A stretch of DNA of 48,110 nt, from positions 1-48,110 of the forward strand of contig JABZKC010000003.1 of NCBI GenBank assembly GCA_015257485.1, given 5' to 3'. Within the stretch, counting starts at the first letter, position 1; every line of letters starts with the position of its first letter. A program made the position numbers and the translations under genes. Of the stretch, positions 38,350 through 46,517 are shown in pieces. This stretch comes from Nanosynbacter sp. Lineage in GTDB: Bacteria > Patescibacteriota > Saccharimonadia > Saccharimonadales > Saccharimonadaceae. The notes under the pieces were generated by a model. It was not told the origin of the DNA. It made no database searches and saw only the letters and a list, made by a program, of their open reading frames with translations.

Positions 38350-41300
38350 TTAGAGCTCCTCTCCGAGATCGACATTGTCGTCGTCTCCTTCTGTTATTGA
38401 TATTCCATCTTCAGTTAATGCTTCTTCAGTTTCTTCTTCAGTAAGATCGATGGTGTCATTACTGTCATCTTCAATATGAACATTGTGTCTAGCGTAAATC
38501 TGGCGGTCATCTTGAGCGCGTTCAATTTCACGAGAGGTGTCTTCGATTACAGAGTCAGCATCACGTGCTTCCCCATTGTCGAGAAGATCAACCTTCAGAC
38601 CGAGACCTTGAAGTTCCTTGACTAAGACATTGAAACCTTCAGGGAGCTTAGGACCTTGAATTGGTTCATTCTTAATGATGGATTCGTAAGCCTTAGCGCG
38701 ACCGTAAACGTCATCAGACTTAATAGTGAGCATTTCTTGAAGGATGCTAGCAGCACCGTAAGCTTCAAGAGCCCAAACTTCCATTTCTCCGAAACGCTGA
38801 CCGCCGTTTTGAGCCTTACCACCGAGAGGTTGTTGGGTAACCATAGTGTAAGGACCAGTCGAACGAGCGTGAATCTTATCTTCGACCATGTGGTGAAGCT
38901 TAATCATGTGCATCACGCCAACTGCGGTCTTCTCGTGGAATGGTTCACCGGTGAGACCATCGTAAAGTTGAGTACGACCATTACTATCGATACCAGCCTT
39001 TTCAAGTTCCTTGGAGATTACTTCATCAGGGATACCATTGAAGGATGGAGTTGCAACCTTGTAACCAAGGATGCGAGCAGCCATACCGATGTGGATTTCA
39101 TAAAGCTGACCGAGGTTCATACGAGAAGGCACACCCATTGGGGAAAGTAGGACGTCGATTGGGGTACCATCAGCCATGAATGGCATATCTTCAACGTTAA
39201 GCACGCGGGAAACTACACCCTTGTTGCCGTAACGACCAGCCATCTTGTCACCGACCTGAATCTTGCGCATTTCTGCGACATAGATCTTGATCTGCATGAG
39301 AACGCCAGCCTTGAGTTCATGACCTTGTTCACGAGTATAGATGCGAACACCGATAACCTTACCGGAAGTACCACCACTCATGCGAACTGAGGTGTCGCGG
39401 ACATCTTTGGCTTTTTCACCGAAGATAGCACGAAGGAGGCGTTCCTCGGAACTGAGTTCTTGTTCACCCTTAGGGGTAATCTTACCAACAAGAATGTCGC
39501 CGTTTTTCACTTCAGAACCAACGGTCACGATACCGTCTTCACCGAGGTGACGAAGAGCGTGCTCAGAAACGTTAGGAATATCACGAGTAACCTGTTCTGG
39601 ACCAAGTTTGGTTTCACGAACTTCTACGTCAAAATCTTTAATATTAATAGAGGTCAAAGTATCATCTTCGACGAGCTTGCGAGAAATCACGATGGCGTCA
39701 TCCATGTTGTAGCCACGCCATGGCATGAAGGCCACGAGAAGGTTACGACCGAGGGCGAGTTCATTATTTTCAAGAGAGGCACCTTCAATAAGAGTGTCAC
39801 CAGCCTTAACTTTTTGACCACGCACCGCCACACAGCGTTGGTTGTAACATTGGTCAGAGTTAGTTTGTTCGAAATGCTCGACAAGATATTCCTTAGAAGT
39901 TTTGTCAGCGTATTTGACGATGACGGATTGACCGTCAGCCTTTTCGACTACACCATCACCTTCGGTGACGATAAGCTGAGAGGTGGCGCGAGCGATATCA
40001 TTTTCAATACCGGTACCGACGGTTGGGGCTTGATTGCGGAGAAGAGGCACCGCCTGTTTCTGCATGGCGCAGCCCATGAGTGCACGGTCAACACGGTTCT
40101 TTTCCACGAATGGAATCAGAGCGGCAGAGATACCAAGAATTTCCTTGTGAGCGGCATCGACGTGAGTCACCTTAGATGATTCAACCTGAACTGGCTGACC
40201 ATTCACACGTGCGGAGACCCATTCGTCTTCAAATTCGCCTTTGGCGTTCAACTTAACAGAGGTGTCAGCGATCACCATATCACGTTCAACACTAGCGTCG
40301 ACGTAAATAACTTCGTCGGTGACTTTACCATTCTTTACTACGACGTACGGAGCTTCAATGAAGCCATATTCGTTAATTCGAGCATAGGTAGCAAGGTTCA
40401 AGACGAGACCCACGTTACCACCTTCTGGGGTTTCTACAGTACAGATGCGACCGTAGTGGGTAGGGTGAGTATCACGCACATCGAAACCGGCGCGTTCACG
40501 AGTGAGACCACCAGGGCCCATAGAAGATAGACGGCGCTTGTGAGCAAGCTCACCGAATGGGTTGTAAGAGTCCATCAACTGAGAAAGTTGAGAGGTACTA
40601 AAGAATTCACGAACTGCAGCGACCACTGGACGTGGGTTAAGAAGCTGAGATGGTGTGACTTTTTCTTTAGCGTCAACCATAGACATGCGGTCTAAGATGT
40701 TGCGTTGCAAACGAAGCATACCGAGACGGAATTGACGTTGGACAAGCTCACCAACCATACGGACGCGACGATTAGAGAGAGAATCAATATCGTCAGCAGG
40801 CTCTTGCGTATTATTCAAGCGAATGATTTCGGCAATAATCGCTACGAGATCATCCATTTGCAAAGTACGATGAGTGCTGTCGTTAGGGGTATCGAAACCA
40901 AGACGTTGGTTAATCTTGAAACGACCGACACGAGAGTAGTCATAACGCTTGTAGTCGAAGAAGGTACGTTCAACCATAGAACGAGCGTTCTCGACAGTAG
41001 CTAAGTCACCTGGGCGGAGACGACGGTAAACTTCGAGAAGGGCTGCAGCCTGAGAGCTGGTAGTATCCTTATCGATAGTGGAGTCGATGTAATTAATCGC
41101 ACCGGTGTCGACATTTTCGAATTTAGCCTTAATATCAGCATCCTTCACAACGCCAAGAGCGCGAAGCAAAGTGGTGACTGGGATTTTACGACGGCGGTCG
41201 ATCTTCACATAGATACAACCATTTGGCGCGGTCTCAAATTCGAGCCATGCACCACGACCTGGAATCACCTTAGCACCGTAATAGCGCTTCATACCAATAG

Positions 41301-41742
41301 TTTCGGCAGTGAAAAAGACACCAGCTGAACGAATCAACTGAGAAACAATTACACGCTCAGTACCATTAATTATAAAGGTCGCACGGTCAGTCATCCATGG
41401 ATAATTACCGAAGTAAATTTCCTGTTCGACGACTTCGCCGGTGACTTTGTTTTGAAGTTCTGCTTTGACGTGCAAAGGAGCTTCGTAGGTTTCAAGATTA
41501 TACTTGGCTTCCTGAATGGTATGCTTTGGAGCCTTAAATTCATAATCTTTAAACTTTAGTGACAATTTTTGACCAGTATAGTCATCAATTGGATTAAGTT
41601 CGGTGAAAACTTCGCGTAGCCCCGAACGTACAAATTCTTCCCAAGAATCTTTCTGGTGTGCAGTAAGATCCGGGATAGGCAATTTGTCTCCTTCAGTGAA
41701 AAAGACACGACTGCCATCTGGAATGGTACTTTTTTTACTCAC
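38350..41742 (-). CDS. rpoB: DNA-directed RNA polymerase subunit beta
   Basis: 1130 residues. The rifampicin-site region reads QLSQLMDSYNPFGELAHKRR, then LSSMGPGGLTRERAGFDVRD; compared with E. coli, 517-518 (QN to SY) and 521-523 (LSE to FGE) differ, which could change rifamycin binding. GRYGNKGVVSRV and the switch/clamp region GGKAQNGGQRFGEMEVWALE are conserved. Start is GTG (41742) with GAGGG upstream. The rplKAJL genes commonly upstream are absent; the gene has its own promoter and a hairpin-rich leader. Confidence 0.98.
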   Translation of the reverse strand: MSKKSTIPDGSRVFFTEGDKLPIPDLTAHQKDSWEEFVRSGLREVFTELNPIDDYTGQKLSLKFKDYEFKAPKHTIQEAKYNLETYEAPLHVKAELQNKVTGEVVEQEIYFGNYPWMTDRATFIINGTERVIVSQLIRSAGVFFTAETIGMKRYYGAKVIPGRGAWLEFETAPNGCIYVKIDRRRKIPVTTLLRALGVVKDADIKAKFENVDTGAINYIDSTIDKDTTSSQAAALLEVYRRLRPGDLATVENARSMVERTFFDYKRYDYSRVGRFKINQRLGFDTPNDSTHRTLQMDDLVAIIAEIIRLNNTQEPADDIDSLSNRRVRMVGELVQRQFRLGMLRLQRNILDRMSMVDAKEKVTPSQLLNPRPVVAAVREFFSTSQLSQLMDSYNPFGELAHKRRLSSMGPGGLTRERAGFDVRDTHPTHYGRICTVETPEGGNVGLVLNLATYARINEYGFIEAPYVVVKNGKVTDEVIYVDASVERDMVIADTSVKLNAKGEFEDEWVSARVNGQPVQVESSKVTHVDAAHKEILGISAALIPFVEKNRVDRALMGCAMQKQAVPLLRNQAPTVGTGIENDIARATSQLIVTEGDGVVEKADGQSVIVKYADKTSKEYLVEHFEQTNSDQCYNQRCVAVRGQKVKAGDTLIEGASLENNELALGRNLLVAFMPWRGYNMDDAIVISRKLVEDDTLTSINIKDFDVEVRETKLGPEQVTRDIPNVSEHALRHLGEDGIVTVGSEVKNGDILVGKITPKGEQELSSEERLLRAIFGEKAKDVRDTSVRMSGGTSGKVIGVRIYTREQGHELKAGVLMQIKIYVAEMRKIQVGDKMAGRYGNKGVVSRVLNVEDMPFMADGTPIDVLLSPMGVPSRMNLGQLYEIHIGMAARILGYKVATPSFNGIPDEVISKELEKAGIDSNGRTQLYDGLTGEPFHEKTAVGVMHMIKLHHMVEDKIHARSTGPYTMVTQQPLGGKAQNGGQRFGEMEVWALEAYGAASILQEMLTIKSDDVYGRAKAYESIIKNEPIQGPKLPEGFNVLVKELQGLGLKVDLLDNGEARDADSVIEDTSREIERAQDDRQIYARHNVHIEDDSNDTIDLTEEETEEALTEDGISITEGDDDNVDLGEEL

Positions 41743-41765
41743 TTTTCCCTCTTATTTAGTGTTAA

Positions 41766-41829
41766 TAATCTTTAGCGCCGAAGATTACTGCTACTTATGT
41801 CTTTCCACCTCGCTAAAATAAAAAGACAT
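41766..41829 (-). promoter_or_regulatory. Two-hairpin leader of rpoBC
   Basis: On the RNA, ATGTCTTT/AAAGACAT (41822-41829 with 41797-41804) forms an 8-bp stem and TAATCTT/AAGATTA (41781-41787 with 41766-41772) a 7-bp stem with an 8-nt loop. Both are perfect. No U-tract follows, so they are not terminators. They lie 23-87 nt before the rpoB GTG and may regulate its translation or mRNA stability. Confidence 0.5.
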
Positions 41830-41860
41830 GTTAATAGTAGGCACACTACTTCTTGTAGAT

Positions 41861-41888
41861 ATTTTACCGCATTTTAGGGATTTTTCAA
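41861..41888 (-). promoter_or_regulatory. Promoter of rpoBC
   Basis: Minus-strand -35 TTGAAA (41883-41888) and -10 TAAAAT (41861-41866) with 16 bp between. Start near 41854, leader about 112 nt. It lies directly after the stop of the DUF285 gene. Confidence 0.8.
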
Positions 41889-41904
41889 GGGGCATTTTCT
41901 GAGA

Positions 41905-44900
41905 CTATTTTAGAGTAAAGGCACCTGGCTTGCCTGGACGATCGATGCGAGCGTAGGTAATATCTTGATCTGCAGCATGGGTGCCGTTACCGCCGACAAG
42001 ATTATCACTTCCACTATTCATATTAAATATACCATCCGATTGTGTAACCTTGGTAGTGACAAAGCTATCTGAGGCATAAATTGTAGTGAGATAATCTGAA
42101 TGCCAAAATAGATACTTCATGTTTTCCACATTACTGGTATTCCAGCCAGTGAGATCTATCGTAGTATAAGTTGAACCGCTTAAGGCGTATTCCATATTAG
42201 TAACATTCGAAATATCAAGAGCGGTTAAGTCAAGATGATCAACGTCCATACCATAAAACATACCATACATATTCTTTAGACTCGTAGTCTTGAATTTAGG
42301 GGCAAAGCTACCGCCTAGACTGCCGCGATCGAATTGTAGTCCTTCAAACATCTCAGACATATCCTCTACATTCTGAGTATCAAGTCCGTTAACGCCTATC
42401 TCTGTGATACCTTTGGCTAATTGGAAGAACATAAAACTAGTATCAGTGAGGGCTGGACTAACGAATTTTGGCAGATTCAATTTAGTAATGTGATAATTCT
42501 TATGAAAAAGACTCTTCATGGTGGTTAAATGCGGGGCATTCACGATACTGTTTGGCCAAATTACCTCAGAAACAGCGTAATATTGACCACCGACGGCCCA
42601 CGTCGATGCCTCTTTTCCACTAAACATATCCTCCATAGTGGTGGTATTTTCCAAGCTAAAGTGCGAAATATCAAGAGATGGAGTCATGAATCCCTGGAAC
42701 ATACCTTGCATAGTAGTGGTACTATTGGTCTTAAAGTTATTGGAGAAAGCGACGGGAGCTGACGAATATGCAAGATAGAACATGAATGAAGCATTTTCGA
42801 TGCTATTAGTTTTTAGTAGTGGAATAATCTGTTTTAAGTCAAGACTTTGATCACCCGCAAATAGACGACTAGCGTTTGTGACGCTTTTTAGGTTAAGTTG
42901 GCCATAATTACCGATCTCGGTTAATGTTTTGCAATTTTCGAATGCCGATGCCATATTAGTGACATTTGAAGTATCGAAAACAGTTGGTAAAATAATTTTT
43001 TCAGTATCACTATTATCATTATCCTTAAAGATTTCCTGAATATTCTGAAGTGTGCCACCATTAATACTCAATTTTTCAAGATTAATCTCAGTCATACTGG
43101 ATGTTCCCTTAAACATACTCTCCATGGTGACGACGTGCGAGGCAATCATTTTTGAAGGATTTAGATTCAAGGTTGCCATATAATAGCAATCATGGAACAT
43201 ACTTGTTAAGTCTTCTGCGGCTCTAAAGGTGATTTTTGGCAGGCTGATGATGGTGACTGCAGTTACAGAAAAGAATGTCCGGTTGAAATTTCTTGTTTTA
43301 TCAAAAGTGGCATTTGGCAGTTTTATTTCAGTTAAATAGTCTTGATCCTCAAACATCGATGAGGCGTCTTCTAATTCATTAAATACCGCATTAGCCAGAT
43401 TGACTGATGTGGCTCGCCCCCAGTAAAACATACGATGAGCGTTTTTTGCATGTGCAAAGGTAGCACTTTGAAGATTAATATCAACAAGTTCAGTTGGAGT
43501 ATCTTCAAACATTGATGAAAGGTCTTCAGCATTTGCAAAAGTTGCTTGACTAATATGTAGAGTGCTGATTTTTGATTCCATGAACATAGCATTGGCATTA
43601 ACTACGCTATTGAAGGTGGCACTTGGTAGACTGACTGTATTAATTTCCACCGACTTAAACATGTTTTGAGTATTTTTTACATTTTGGAAGGTGGTATTCG
43701 AAAACTTAACATTATCAGATTTAGCATTTTCAAACATGGATTCGGCGTTATCGAGACTCTTGAAAACATTAGAGGCAAAGGGGATAGAAGAAATTTCACT
43801 ATTCTTAAACATATTAGATGCATTTTTCGCGGCTAAAAAAGTAGCACTATTCATTTTAAGTGTATCTTTGAAATATACGTCCTCAAACATACTAGTTACA
43901 TCTTCTGCAGCGGCAAAAGTGGCCTGATTAATATCGAAGGTGCTGAGAGATTTGACATTTCTAAACATAGAGTCGGCGTTTTTTACCTTAGCAAAAGTGG
44001 CATTTGGCAGTTTTATTTCAGACGATTTGAAGTCCTCAAACATCGATGAAGTATCTTCGGCATTATCGAATAGCCAATTTGTGGTGCTGTAATCAATATT
44101 TAATTCAATATTTTTGAAAGCATTTTTGAAATTTTTAGCCTTGTTTGCAATAGATTCAAAATCTGATCCGATTTTGTAAACCCCAGAATTTTCGAAGATT
44201 GATTCAGCGTTTTCGATTGGAGAGTTTTTAAATAATTCAAAAAATTTTAGCGTAGAGGTATCTATATAATTAGATCTTGGCGAGGCGGTGTGAAACAAAT
44301 GAGAGATATCTTTAGTCTTCTTAAAGTTTAACATCGAGACGGACCTGCCATCATAAAAACTAAAGCCTGCATCTCCATTAAGACTTTGGAAGCCAGCATA
44401 CATATAAGAGAGGTCTTCTGGGAATATTAATTCCGTAGCATAGCTCCAAATGCAGGCATGATAACTTGCGGTTTGGCCGCTACTGCTCAATACCCCCAAA
44501 TACACTTCAACTTCAGAGTCTGGGACTGAAATGATAGATATATTTTCTGGGGGGATATCCTCTTCGCATTTTTCTACACCAACCCTAATATTGATGTCAT
44601 AATAATTCCAAAGAGGGGATTCTAAAGGATCGTCATATGCGCTACCAGTTGGGCGTTTGAGCGCTTTATTGATTTCTCGACCACTAACTAACTGGGCGGA
44701 GGCTTGCTCGTCTGAAATAAGACTAAAGATGAGCTTTCTTTTATAGCTACCTGGAGTGATAGTATTTTCTAATTCGAAACCTAGATTAAACTTAATAATA
44801 TCCGCACTTTTAAGCTTAGTCTTCACCCGTTTAATCATTTCAGGAGTGCCTAAGGCAGGTATGGCATTATAAAGTTTATTATCGGTGTTCTTGATATTAT

Positions 44901-45273
44901 ATCCATATTGATTATGCATATCTTCAGAGAGCTTATTGTCACTACCACTGACAGATGAGATGTAGTCTGCGTTACTGGCATCTGGACTAGTAAGCGCAGT
45001 ATTCTCGCTGTCACTACTCATGAAGAGTTTGTAGCCAAATACGCCGTCAGAATTCACTGTAATATCGGCGGTTTTGGAAGCTTCAACCTTGCCTGAAGTT
45101 GGGAAAATAGCATGCACACTAGTGTCACCGGTAATTGAGATAGAAATATTTGGTGCAGCAAAGGTAGATTGACTGAAAAGTATGCAAAGAAAATTAGATA
45201 AGATAAATGTTAATAGATATTGAAAAACTGACCTACCTTGATGGTTCTGCTGAAGCTTTCGCTTCACACTCAT
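41905..45273 (-). CDS. Secreted BspA-like/DUF285 repeat surface protein
   Basis: A 1122-residue exported protein. A long signal peptide (about 1-40; YLLTFILSNFLCILF) ends at a likely STFA-AP cleavage site. An N-terminal region of about 300 residues is beta-rich. From about 330 to 1080 there are some 20 or more degenerate ~24-residue repeats of the form LPNATF...NAxSMFE (SSMFED, DSMFRN, ASNMFK, TSMFHD), the DUF285/BspA leucine-rich-repeat-like signature. The C-terminus (ARIDRPGKPGAFTLK) resembles the capping element of such proteins. There is no LPxTG, so anchoring is unclear. The ATG at 45273 has GGGAGAG 4 nt upstream. Likely role: adhesion to host cells. Confidence 0.9.
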   Translation of the reverse strand: MSVKRKLQQNHQGRSVFQYLLTFILSNFLCILFSQSTFAAPNISISITGDTSVHAIFPTSGKVEASKTADITVNSDGVFGYKLFMSSDSENTALTSPDASNADYISSVSGSDNKLSEDMHNQYGYNIKNTDNKLYNAIPALGTPEMIKRVKTKLKSADIIKFNLGFELENTITPGSYKRKLIFSLISDEQASAQLVSGREINKALKRPTGSAYDDPLESPLWNYYDINIRVGVEKCEEDIPPENISIISVPDSEVEVYLGVLSSSGQTASYHACIWSYATELIFPEDLSYMYAGFQSLNGDAGFSFYDGRSVSMLNFKKTKDISHLFHTASPRSNYIDTSTLKFFELFKNSPIENAESIFENSGVYKIGSDFESIANKAKNFKNAFKNIELNIDYSTTNWLFDNAEDTSSMFEDFKSSEIKLPNATFAKVKNADSMFRNVKSLSTFDINQATFAAAEDVTSMFEDVYFKDTLKMNSATFLAAKNASNMFKNSEISSIPFASNVFKSLDNAESMFENAKSDNVKFSNTTFQNVKNTQNMFKSVEINTVSLPSATFNSVVNANAMFMESKISTLHISQATFANAEDLSSMFEDTPTELVDINLQSATFAHAKNAHRMFYWGRATSVNLANAVFNELEDASSMFEDQDYLTEIKLPNATFDKTRNFNRTFFSVTAVTIISLPKITFRAAEDLTSMFHDCYYMATLNLNPSKMIASHVVTMESMFKGTSSMTEINLEKLSINGGTLQNIQEIFKDNDNSDTEKIILPTVFDTSNVTNMASAFENCKTLTEIGNYGQLNLKSVTNASRLFAGDQSLDLKQIIPLLKTNSIENASFMFYLAYSSAPVAFSNNFKTNSTTTMQGMFQGFMTPSLDISHFSLENTTTMEDMFSGKEASTWAVGGQYYAVSEVIWPNSIVNAPHLTTMKSLFHKNYHITKLNLPKFVSPALTDTSFMFFQLAKGITEIGVNGLDTQNVEDMSEMFEGLQFDRGSLGGSFAPKFKTTSLKNMYGMFYGMDVDHLDLTALDISNVTNMEYALSGSTYTTIDLTGWNTSNVENMKYLFWHSDYLTTIYASDSFVTTKVTQSDGIFNMNSGSDNLVGGNGTHAADQDITYARIDRPGKPGAFTLK

Positions 45274-45344
45274 TATTCTCTCCCATTGTTTTTTCGTAAT
45301 TTGCCTAGTTCTAATTAGCAAAACTATTTAATCTGATTGTTTTT

Positions 45345-45353
45345 ATTTTAACA
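45345..45353 (-). promoter_or_regulatory. Extended -10 promoter of the DUF285 gene
   Basis: Minus-strand TG-T-TAAAAT (-10 at 45345-45350). The start near 45338 gives a leader of about 65 nt. The -35 position (TTCATT at 17 bp) is weak, as often with extended -10 boxes. Confidence 0.6.
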
Positions 45354-45419
45354 TAAAAGGAATGAAAAATGAATAAAAAATATTATTTTTATATATAAAG
45401 GATCGAATTTTTGATAATC

Positions 45420-45517
45420 AAAAAACCACCTGATTTCGGGTGGGATTTTTGAACATATAAGCTCTCAACTTGTTTATGTAAGCCGACTCGCAGTTAGGCT
45501 TCGTTCAAAAATGAACT
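45420..45517 (-). ncRNA. Candidate small non-coding RNA with own promoter and terminator
   Basis: About 98 nt on the minus strand, from a predicted start near 45517 to the U-tract at 45420. It has no meaningful open frame. ATTTTTGAAC (45503-45512) and GTTCAAAAAT (45445-45454) are perfectly complementary over 10 bp and can close a long stem. Inside it lies AAGCC/GGCTT with a 12-nt loop. A competing local hairpin GTTCA-TTTT-TGAAC at the 5' end uses the same bases, so two folds are possible. It does not look like 6S, SRP RNA, tmRNA or RNase P RNA. It might also act as an attenuator upstream of the DUF285 gene. Confidence 0.6.
45426..45443 (-). terminator. Terminator of the candidate small RNA
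   Basis: CCACC (45426-45430) and GGTGG (45439-45443) with an 8-nt loop; on the minus strand it is followed by TTTTTT (45420-45425). Confidence 0.78.
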
Positions 45518-45523
45518 ATCATT

Positions 45524-45552
45524 AGTATAACCATTATCATATTGAATGTCAA
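45524..45552 (-). promoter_or_regulatory. Promoter of the candidate small RNA
   Basis: Minus-strand perfect -35 TTGACA (45547-45552) and -10 TATACT (45524-45529; one mismatch) with a 17-bp spacer. It lies 15 bp after the khpA terminator and is among the best-matching promoters in the window. Confidence 0.82.
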
Positions 45553-45567
45553 GAGAATTTAGCAAGA

Positions 45568-45594
45568 AAAATACCCCATTTTCCGGGGTATTTT
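45568..45594 (-). terminator. Rho-independent terminator after khpA
   Basis: AAAATACCCC (45568-45577) pairs perfectly with GGGGTATTTT (45585-45594) around a 7-nt loop; the minus strand continues TTTTTC. It lies 31 nt after the khpA stop. Confidence 0.9.
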
Positions 45595-45625
45595 CGACAG
45601 TTATAAAATAATTCTGCGTAGCCTA

Positions 45626-46006
45626 TTAGACTTCGAGATCATCGAGATCGGCGAGCTCAGCACGAGTTTTCTCAGCGAGACCGTCGTTCTCCTCTTCGGT
45701 CTCCTCATCGTAATTAGTGACGGTGCGAGCGGCAGTAGGTTCACCTTCGTCATCAAGTTCGTCAGTATTAACGATCTTGAGGTTATAACGGGCGTCATTC
45801 TTCGTACCAAGAGCGCGAAGAAGGGTGCGGATGGATTGAGCGGTAGCACCACGGCGACCAATGACGCGACCGACATCTTCTGGGTCGACAGAAAGTGAAA
45901 GTAGGACACCTTTTTCATCAATTACACGGTTAATAGCGACTTTTTCTGGATTACTGACAAGAGTTTTTACGATAAATTCGACAAATTGTTGGTCAATGGT
46001 TGACAT
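45626..46006 (-). CDS. khpA: KH-domain RNA-binding protein (KhpA-like)
   Basis: 126 residues. A single KH domain (about 1-90): FVEFIVKTLVSNPEKVAINR, then the GxxG loop in VGRVIGRRGATAQSIRTLLR. The last 40 residues are strongly acidic (DEETEEENDG, ELADLDDLEV), unlike the short E. coli/Firmicutes form of about 75-80 residues. KhpA proteins bind RNA and, with KhpB, affect cell division and sRNA-linked regulation in Gram-positives. The ATG at 46006 has GGAG 5 nt upstream. It follows rpsP, a common order, but with a terminator and promoter in between. Confidence 0.9.
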   Translation of the reverse strand: MSTIDQQFVEFIVKTLVSNPEKVAINRVIDEKGVLLSLSVDPEDVGRVIGRRGATAQSIRTLLRALGTKNDARYNLKIVNTDELDDEGEPTAARTVTNYDEETEEENDGLAEKTRAELADLDDLEV

Positions 46007-46033
46007 AGGTTCTCCGGTTAAGTTTATGGTTAT

Positions 46034-46039
46034 ATTATA
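46034..46039 (-). promoter_or_regulatory. Extended -10 promoter of khpA
   Basis: A minus-strand TG-C-TATAAT with a perfect -10 (46034-46039). The -35 position lies inside the rpsP terminator and does not match, consistent with an extended -10 promoter. The leader is about 22 nt. Confidence 0.6.
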
Positions 46040-46050
46040 GCACTTTTGGT

Positions 46051-46079
46051 AAAAAACGCCCCTCTTCGGAGCGTTTTTT
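46051..46079. terminator. Terminator between rpsP and khpA
   Basis: AAAAAACGC-C-CC (46051-46062) pairs with GG-A-GCGTTTTTT (46068-46079) with one mismatch and a 5-nt TCTTC loop. T-tracts exist on both strands. It starts 7 nt after the rpsP stop. Confidence 0.88.
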
Positions 46080-46085
46080 AAGAAA

Positions 46086-46418
46086 TTAAGCCTCAGCTTC
46101 TTCTTTTGGTTGATTTTTGCGAAGCTTATCTGCGTGTTTTGGAGCTTTTTGCTTCTTGGTAGGTTCTTTGACCCAGTCAGGAAGTTTGACACCTTCGAGT
46201 TTCAAGATGCGAGCTACACGGGTGGATGGTTGGGTACCATTCTTGAGGTAGAACTCGACTTTTTCCTTGTCGAGGGTGGTTTTCTTAGTTTCTGGATTGT
46301 AATTGCCGACCTCAGCCACAACGCGTCCAGAAAGTGGATGACGCTGGGATTCTTGGACGACTAGTCGAAATGTTGGGTAGTGAGTACGACCATTACGCTG
46401 CATACGAATCGCGAGCAT
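46086..46418 (-). CDS. rpsP: 30S ribosomal protein S16
   Basis: 110 residues. MLAIRMQRNGRTHYPTFRLV, VAEVGNYNPETKKTTLDKEK and FYLKNGTQPSTRVARILKLE are typical. A basic C-terminal extension of about 25 residues (KKQKAPKHADKLRKNQPKEE) exceeds the usual length. It helps order 30S assembly. AAGGAG lies before the ATG. It has its own promoter and terminator. Confidence 0.97.
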   Translation of the reverse strand: MLAIRMQRNGRTHYPTFRLVVQESQRHPLSGRVVAEVGNYNPETKKTTLDKEKVEFYLKNGTQPSTRVARILKLEGVKLPDWVKEPTKKQKAPKHADKLRKNQPKEEAEA

Positions 46419-46443
46419 GTTTTCTCCTTAATTAATTTTAGAT

Positions 46444-46472
46444 ATTTTAACTGATTTTATGAAAAATTGCAA
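46444..46472 (-). promoter_or_regulatory. Promoter of rpsP
   Basis: Minus-strand -35 TTGCAA (46467-46472) and -10 TAAAAT (46444-46449) with a 17-bp spacer. Start near 46437, leader about 19 nt including AAGGAG. Confidence 0.78.
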
Positions 46473-46517
46473 ATTATTTGAAAAGCAATGGGGCTTATGC
46501 TTGACCTGGATGATAAA

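Noticed and set aside
18170..41742. Many long plus-strand open frames opposite ribosomal and rpoBC genes (for example 35914-36879, 39460-40179).
   Set aside because: They are antisense shadows of highly conserved genes, lack SD sites and promoters, and show no family motifs.
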